Part shown: piece by piece, positions 57,901 to 64,000 of the stretch
Position numbering within the stretch: the first letter of the stretch is position 1
How the letters are laid out: each line of letters opens with the position of its first letter
Source: Diplosphaera chodatii
Taxonomy: Eukaryota > Chlorophyta > Trebouxiophyceae > Prasiolales > Stichococcaceae
Length of the DNA stretch: 64,000 nucleotides
Assembly: GCA_032358165.1 (NCBI GenBank)
Contig: JAALGY010000020.1
Span: forward strand, 1,488,001 to 1,552,000
Direction of reading: 5' to 3'
Notes under the pieces: generated by a model
Seen by the model: the letters and a program-made list of their open reading frames with translations, nothing else
Database searches by the model: none
Told to the model about the DNA's origin: nothing
Translations under genes and position numbers: made by a program

Positions 57901-60900
57901 GAGGCTGCAGGCTCTTTGGCAGCGAAGCCTCGTCCTCCAGCGCGTCTGACGCCACTGCCAGAGCCTCGGCTGCGCTGCACCTGCACGGTGCAGCTTGCAG
58001 CTGTGATGTGCACTAATGAAGGGGCACCAGCCTCTGTGGCAGCATCATTGGCGATCAGTCTGCTGATACACCCAGGCATCGATGGAGCTGACACCCTGAC
58101 ATCACGCACCTGGTGCTTGCATCTTCAGCAGACAGTCCAGTCAGGCTCATCGCCAGCAAGCCCGTCTCCGAGAAGGCCTCCAGATCCATGACCCCATCCT
58201 TGAGTGCCTACGGAATGCAGATCCGAGTGTGCTCATGACCAGGGTCGCAGCCTGCCAGCACTTGTGGTGACGATGAAGGTGCACACTCTTTGACTGGAAG
58301 TCTGCTGGGAGGAGTGCGGAGCTGATCTCCGATGCAAAGCAGACAGCAGACCACCGATGGGCAGCAGGTGGCCACCGGCAGTGCCTCGAGTGCCACGTGT
58401 TGCTGTCAGAGAGTCCTTGGCAAATTTGCAACCTACCAGCGCAGCGAAAGGCAGCAGGAAGGAAGGGTCGTAGGCGGCAGGGTGCTGGGGTGCAGCTGAT
58501 GCCAGGGCGGCCCGTCGCACATCCACAGGGGCCCACTCCGCCAGCAGACGCCGCAGCGCCTCCTGCAGAAGGAGAGCTGCACTGGTGCTCACTTCCTGTG
58601 AAATGTGTCTGCTGCACCCCTGCTAGAATGTCTGCTGCACTTAGCGTAGGCGGGGTATCGGCAGTTCTTCGTGAGCAGCACCCACCCGCTGCTCTCTGCC
58701 GGTCGCACCGCTGCTGTCCAGCTTGGCACTGGGCAGCAGCAGGCCCTGGCGGTGGGCTTGCCGTGCGGCAGTGCCCCACAGATACCTGAGCAGTGCCAGG
58801 CGCCACTCGTTGAGTGGATGTGCAACGACATGCACATCCCATACCATGCAGATCAGTTTCAAGCATCACCCTACAGTTGCAGATCAAGCGGCAGACCGCT
58901 GGCTGCGTAGAGGGTCGCAGCGGTGACTGCACTCGCAAAAATCTTGGTCTGCCTGCATTGATTGCTGCCAGCTTTCAAAAGAGCGCCGCACCGTGCTGAC
59001 GACAGAGGGCGGGCAGCAGACTGCGAGGACGCCATGCGATCAATTGTGCGGAGGGCTGCCAGCAGTGCCCTATCGGCGTTACTCTGCGTGGCACCATATG
59101 CGGCCAGAAGAAGCGGCAGCGCAGCAGCGGCGCGCTCTCCAAAGCCTGTGTGTGCAAAGGCGAAGCACTGGCCATGCACCGGATAAGTCCTGTGCATGTC
59201 TGCCACGTCAGCGTCGTTGCTGAAAGGCTGCCGGCTTGGGTTCGTAAGCAAGTGACAAGGGAGACCTGCATCGGCCGCCTGGTCCGCCGCCGCCGCCATG
59301 GTGTGCGTCTGCAGCAGCGCTGCAGCGATGCCAGCGACCGCCGCCTTGACCTGCGCCGCCTCACCCGCTGCTGCCTCCTGCAGGAGACGAGCACAAGCGC
59401 CAGTCAGCGCCAGCAGAACATGCTGCGCAATTCTGCCACGCAGCCGGATGTGTTGACCATCTGCAGCATTCTCAACAGGCCTGCACCTGCTTCACTGATC
59501 ATCAACACGGCTGGTTGTGCTGCATCCCCATGACAACAGGGCACCTGGGGCTGCAGCGGGCCTCCAGCCAGCGGCAGCAGCGACTGCAGGGGCGGAAGCG
59601 CCGCCTCAGCGGCAGTCGGCAGCCCTGCAGCGGAATCGGCTCCGGGCGCCAGCAGCAGCGCAGGCAGTCGCGAGTGGGCCATGAGCCGCTCGAACTGCTG
59701 CGCTGCCCCTGCCGCAACCGCCGCACACGCCTCTGTGCTGCAACCTTGCACACCTGCAGACAGTTGGCCGATCTCCCAGCGGCGCCACGTAGTGATATGT
59801 GCCATAAAGCTGCCATTCACAACAGCCATGGGTGGAAGTCCTGCGGTGTACTGAGGATGCGGCTTGGTCCAGCTGCCTGCCGATGGCTTTGGAGACTCGA
59901 CAGCATTGTGACAGGGCCGCCAAAGAGCAAGACGTGCTGACGACGCAATGTACGCACACCATGGCACCAGTTGCTTGAACCAGAGCTCCGCATTGTCAAT
60001 GGGCCATGCAGACTCTGGACGCACAGAATGACCATCCGACCATCATTGACAGCCAATCGTTGCAGGCGCACCTGTGGCAGCTGCCAGCACCTCCAGCAGG
60101 CGCTGCAGCAGGCGCAGCGCAGGCGGCACAGCAATGCGGTGACGCAGCGCCGCGGTCGCCAGGCCGCCTGTTGCGGCTGCCATGTCGGCGACGGCTGTGG
60201 ACACTGCGTCTTGCCCTGGCAGCGAGCCGGACTCACCGCAGCTGGGGCTGTGCAGCGCGGAGTGTACCCCGTGGCTGACTGGCCCCTCCAGCAGCCTGCA
60301 CAACACAGAGCAGCCCTGCATCGTCCAGCCCTTGTTGCCTGAAGCATGTGCCAACATGTAGACAGCACAGAATCCAGGCGTGCACAGGTTGAGCCGCTTG
60401 GCGTCAGGGTGACCAGACTCGCACACTGCACATGCAGTTGCAGAAGCAGGCTCACCCGGTCAGCATGTCCTCCAGCTGCCGCTGGCTGTCTGACGGCTCT
60501 GCCACCATGTAGAGGGCCTGTAGTGTTGCCGCAACGCAGCACAGCAACGCTGCCGCCTCCCGCACAGCCACATCAGCGGCGTCCTGCATCGCACATCACC
60601 CTGGAGCTGCCGCCCGAATGCTTGTGTGACAACGCTGCAGCTGGTTTCGGACAAGGCAGCAGCACCACGTCAACCGTGGGGGTTTGCCAGGCACGCGGCG
60701 GTGCAGCGGACTCCTTGAGTGTCCTGACACCTGTGGGAGCGTGCACACGATGGCAGCTGCGCAGGCGGCCTGCCGTGCGGCTGCCGCAGTGCCATCGTCC
60801 GCAGCCGATGCACCGCCGCTGGGCCCATGCGGCAGCCAGCCAGCCGCCGGAAGCAGCCGCCGCAGCAGGCGCCTGCGGTCAGCGGGCCCCGGGAGCGCCA

Positions 60901-63900
60901 GCCGCAGCGCGGCCACCGCCGCTGCGACCGCGGCTGCGTCCGCGGCCATCCGGCTCGCTGCGCTGCTGCCTGCAGATACCACAGGCTACCACTGATTACA
61001 GCAGAATAACCAGCAGCTGACACCACCTGCAAGCACTGCCTGGCGGGGGCTGATGCCAGGACTAGGCGCGATACTCCAGCCACCTGGCTGATGCAGGTTG
61101 CCGGTGATGATGTGCTCGAGCACCGGCTGCCCCAGCGCCAGCGCCACTGCCGCAGCACCGCCGTCTCCCGCAGCACCCGCCTGCAGGTGCAAGACTTCTT
61201 GCCACCGCAGCCAATTGCTACCGTAGCACAGTGTCAAAGGGGCTGTAATGGTGGAGCTTGTTCGCAAGGCTGCCAGCACCTGCTGCAGGATTGTGCCCAC
61301 CTGCATCCCATGCTCCATGTACACTGTGGCCGCAGGCAGCAGGGCCAGTGGCGACTGCTGCTGATCTGCAACAGGATTCCAGAGGGTCGCTTGACAATAA
61401 GCATCGTCGTAGTGTCTGGTGGCACTCTCTGCCGGTCTGCAGATCAGGCAGCAGGTGCAGCAAAGGCCATGTTGCACCCCAATGCAGCGTCGCACTGCTT
61501 CCCAGACCTGAGGGCAGTGTGTCGCGGGGTGTGCCAGCAGTCAAGAGGGTGCGGAAGTGCGCCCGGCACGCCGGAATGCGCTCCACCACAGCGGCAGCAG
61601 TGAGGCCGGCTGCCGGCGTCGAGCGGCGCACACACTGGTCCAGCAGCGGGAGTGCAAGCCGACACAACCGGCTGCACGGCACAGTCTACATGTCATTCAA
61701 AACGGTGTGCTGGCTGCCAGCTGGACTTGACGGGCATGAAGCTGCATCGATATTAGTGCAGTGACAGGCATGCTGAGTCGCACCCGGGCCCCGTGAAGTG
61801 CAGCCGCGGTGGCGGCGACGTCAGCCAGGCCGCCAGCGCTGCTTCTGCTGCCGGCAGCTGCGTGCGGAGCAGCAACTCCGCTGTGACGGCCACCACATCA
61901 GCCACAGCATACGCTGCACCCTGCACATCGAATCGTTGCCCTGCCGCCCCAGACCGCACAACTGCTGAGGCCAGCTGCAGCGCTTGCTCCGCATGCCGCT
62001 CGCTGCTTTCGTCAGTGGCGTCCAGTGCCTGCACAGCACATACTGCTATGTGCAGGCAAAGTTGTACTTACAACTTGGGCTCAACTTCATGGAAGGACGG
62101 CGCCAGGCCAGGCCAGCAATGCATGCCCTCTGCTTCAGCTGCCAGGCTCTGCAGGACACACGTGCCAGAACCACCAACGCAAGGCACATGCATCTGAAGA
62201 CCAGCAGGTCCGAAGCACGCAGGAATCACCCTGACAGCAGCTGCCGACAGTGCCGCTGGGCTGAGATGGCCTGCAAGCGCCACAGCGTGCTGCAGCGCAT
62301 CCTCGGGCATCGACTCCGCATGTGGGTGCTGCAGCTGCTTCTGCAGCCTGCAGAGCCAGTCACAACCATGGATAACTGCATACAAAAGCGGCTGTGCACA
62401 TAGGAGCCGTCATGCACCACATCCCCGTGCAGGCAGTGGTGGCACAGAAACATAGCAGATTTGGCAGTGTCCACACCAGATGCTCACTTGTCAATATATG
62501 GACGGCAGAGGCGGCGGGCAGCAACGGCCCAAATTGCCATGCAGCCCGCCGCTGGTGCAGAGCTGTCCTCCTTCGCCTGCAGCACCGCTGACAGCAGCTG
62601 CATCGTTTCCGCAAGCCACTGCGGAGAAGAGGCTGAGGTGCAGAAGCGCTGCAGCACCATCGGTTGCCGCAGCACCACCGACAGAGTGTCTGTGGTATAT
62701 TGATGGACAGTTGCATCCGCCGCAGCCGGTGCCTGCAGTGTAAGGAATCTTGCCTCGTCCACTCGACTATCGGAGCTGCATGCTATCAAGCAGTCATCAC
62801 AAATGCCCAAGCGCATGACATCTGCCGGCCCGATATCCACCTGTAAACACTTGCGCAGCAAGCGGAACAGGCCGCTGATCGTGCCCGGTGCTGTTGCACG
62901 GCTGAGGCCGGCAGTGGCAGCACGAGCTGCCACTGGCCTTGCGGCAGGCACCGCCACCCAGCTGTCAATGGCTGCCTCACTGCTTGATTGCAACCATAGC
63001 TCTGCAGGACCGGACTAATCCACATTGGCGATCACATCTGAATGCCTGAGAATGAGACTGGGCGACTACATCATTTGCATGTGTGGCAGCAGACAAGTGT
63101 TACGTCCACTGATACGTGATGACAGGCATGTCTACATACCCTCCGATTGCTCCAGGGCATGAAGCGCAACAATGAGCGGAGCACCAGGCGCCATCAACTG
63201 CAGGCCATGCGCTGCAGCTGCACCCAGCACCGGTGCCTGTAGGGTAACAGCAGTGATCAGGAGGTGGGGCTGGCATATACCATTACGTGCGATATGTTAT
63301 CCGAGCACGAACATCCCATTGATTGTGCAGAGCCCAGCCCTGTTGACAAAGCTTGGTTCGCATTCTGCTGACACAATCCCAAACCTGGTCACCGCCAAAA
63401 CGCTGAGCACACTGGGCAGCAGCCTCTCGGAGCCCGCCGTGCAGCACCTGCCGTGGCGCCCGCAGCAGCGCAAATGCAAACTGCACGGGCAATGCCACGC
63501 TGCTGGTCAATTGTTGCCGGGCTCAGCGCGCCATTGCTGGCCTTCGGACGGGCATATCAGTGTGCCCGTCATGCATGAGTGTTGCCCCACCTGCAGGCGG
63601 TCTGTGCTGATGTGCAGGGCACTGAGCATGGATGTGCTGGCCAAGGTGTCCGAAGGTCCAGAAACCATGGTTTTGCGGCGTTTGGCCGGCAGTGGCGCAC
63701 CGTCACTGCTGCCATCTGCAATACAAGGCAGCAAGCTGTGCATCCCCTCCACGCCAGGACGTGTTGCAGGCGTTCTCGTTCAGCGGACAGGCAGCCAGAA
63801 GCCAAGCGCATCTTTGGGGCGGCAGCAGAGAGCTGCAACATTTGGCGCACCTAGAGCCGCCAGGGCTTGCTGATGCAGCGAGCTCAGCGGCTGCACTGCG

Positions 63901-64000
63901 CTTGAGACGGACTCTCCCGCTGTCGCCGCTTGTAGGCCCTCACCATCCAGGACGTCACTGTCCTCCAGGATGCGCTTGCACACAGTGGCAAATGGCGCAG
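54991..64000 (-). CDS. URB1: URB1/NPA1, nucleolar pre-60S ribosome assembly factor; 5' part beyond the window
   Basis: A long HEAT-like, Ala/Leu-rich protein in many exons, running off the window end. The C-terminal exon ends PADLRATLDRRW at 54991. The C-terminal third carries NopRA1/URB1 features in order: ALPLLLAAYGATQSNADRAL, AAYDPSFLLPFAALV, MDLEAFSETGLLAMSLT, ITSLLLAE, RRLGRLLSSRPDLDLEV and VLRKRFVPELLMALHDSPL. These parallel the known URB1 order (Tyr-Asp-Pro-Cys-Phe-Leu block, Phe-Leu-Asp-Ser block, Lys-Arg-Trp-Val block). Earlier exons, about 58.9-64 kb, are helical repeats without motifs I can name. In yeast and human the protein acts in the nucleolus in early 60S pre-ribosome assembly. 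Exon borders were not fixed. That the 59-64 kb exons belong to the same gene is inferred from strand and continuity. Confidence 0.78.
55231..55270 (+). repeat. 20-base tandem duplication in the URB1 3' part
   Basis: Two adjacent 20-base units, GACACCAGTCACAGGACAAT and GAGACCAGTCACAGGACAAT, differ at one base. Confidence 0.9.
57631..57672 (+). repeat. 21-base tandem duplication in URB1
   Basis: Two adjacent 21-base units beginning AGGGATAGCG and ending ACAGGTCCA differ at one base (G/C). They lie between coding exons of URB1. Confidence 0.9.

Noticed and set aside
60346..61020. 224-aa + strand ORF
   Set aside because: Arg/Pro/Ala-rich antisense of URB1 exons; a composition artefact.
1..64000. 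Defence island, CRISPR, biosynthetic cluster or transposon
   Set aside because: No direct-repeat array, transposase, reverse transcriptase, integrase or clustered biosynthetic enzymes were seen; the genes are unrelated housekeeping genes.

Overview
The window is nuclear DNA of a green alga (Chlorophyta; a trebouxiophyte-like or other core chlorophyte is my best guess, species not determinable). Exons are short and GC-rich. Introns mostly run from GTGCGY or GTGAGY donors to TGCAG acceptors. Several genes are followed by TGTAA, the green-algal poly(A) signal. The proteins are plant-type: a plant-type NAD kinase, AMT1, EXO84 and a plant RING family, plus one plastid-transit-like N-terminus. I see no bacterial operon, CRISPR array, rRNA, confident tRNA or intact mobile element.

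Layout: (1) 1-1645 +, 3' part of a PIH1-domain gene; (2) 2021-3133 -, wax-synthase-like acyltransferase without introns; (3) 3399-5289 -, PAAT (C10orf88)-like protein; (4) 5536-9613 -, exocyst subunit EXO84; (5) 10332-12162 +, zinc-type alcohol dehydrogenase with an apparent 1-base frameshift; (6) 12881-14152 -, RING-HC protein, no introns; (7) 16167-20161 +, AMT1-type ammonium transporter; (8) 20870-21715 -, proteasome beta2 (PSMB7/PBB), no introns; (9) 22263-23415 +, coatomer zeta; (10) 24012-27435 +, NAD kinase; (11) 27825-29732 -, plastid DUF2358-like protein; (12) 30235-33354 -, membrane-anchored alpha/beta hydrolase; (13) 34433-39256 +, LRR receptor-like membrane protein; (14) 39987-50171 -, condensin subunit CAP-D2; (15) 50934-53349 +, NIF3-like protein; (16) 53602-54665 -, acyl-CoA-binding-domain protein; (17) 54991 to the window end -, ribosome biogenesis factor URB1/NPA1, 5' part outside.

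Most genes are housekeeping: secretion (EXO84, coatomer zeta), proteolysis (proteasome, RING), chromosome condensation, ribosome assembly, NADP supply and nitrogen uptake. They do not form a metabolic cluster. Exon models were built by hand by requiring GT(or GC)/AG borders and continuous reading phase. For EXO84, AMT, coatomer zeta, NADK, NIF3, the ACBP gene, the PAAT-like gene, the DUF2358-like gene and the hydrolase every exon joins in phase. CAP-D2, URB1 and the 3' half of the LRR gene are recognised from exon fragments and their borders are approximate.

I found no clearly new multi-gene system. The best leads are the frameshifted dehydrogenase, the kinase-less LRR surface protein with a possible algal repeat module, a 15-base microexon in AMT, several GC-AG introns, and a G-box/CCAAT/G-box cluster upstream of AMT.
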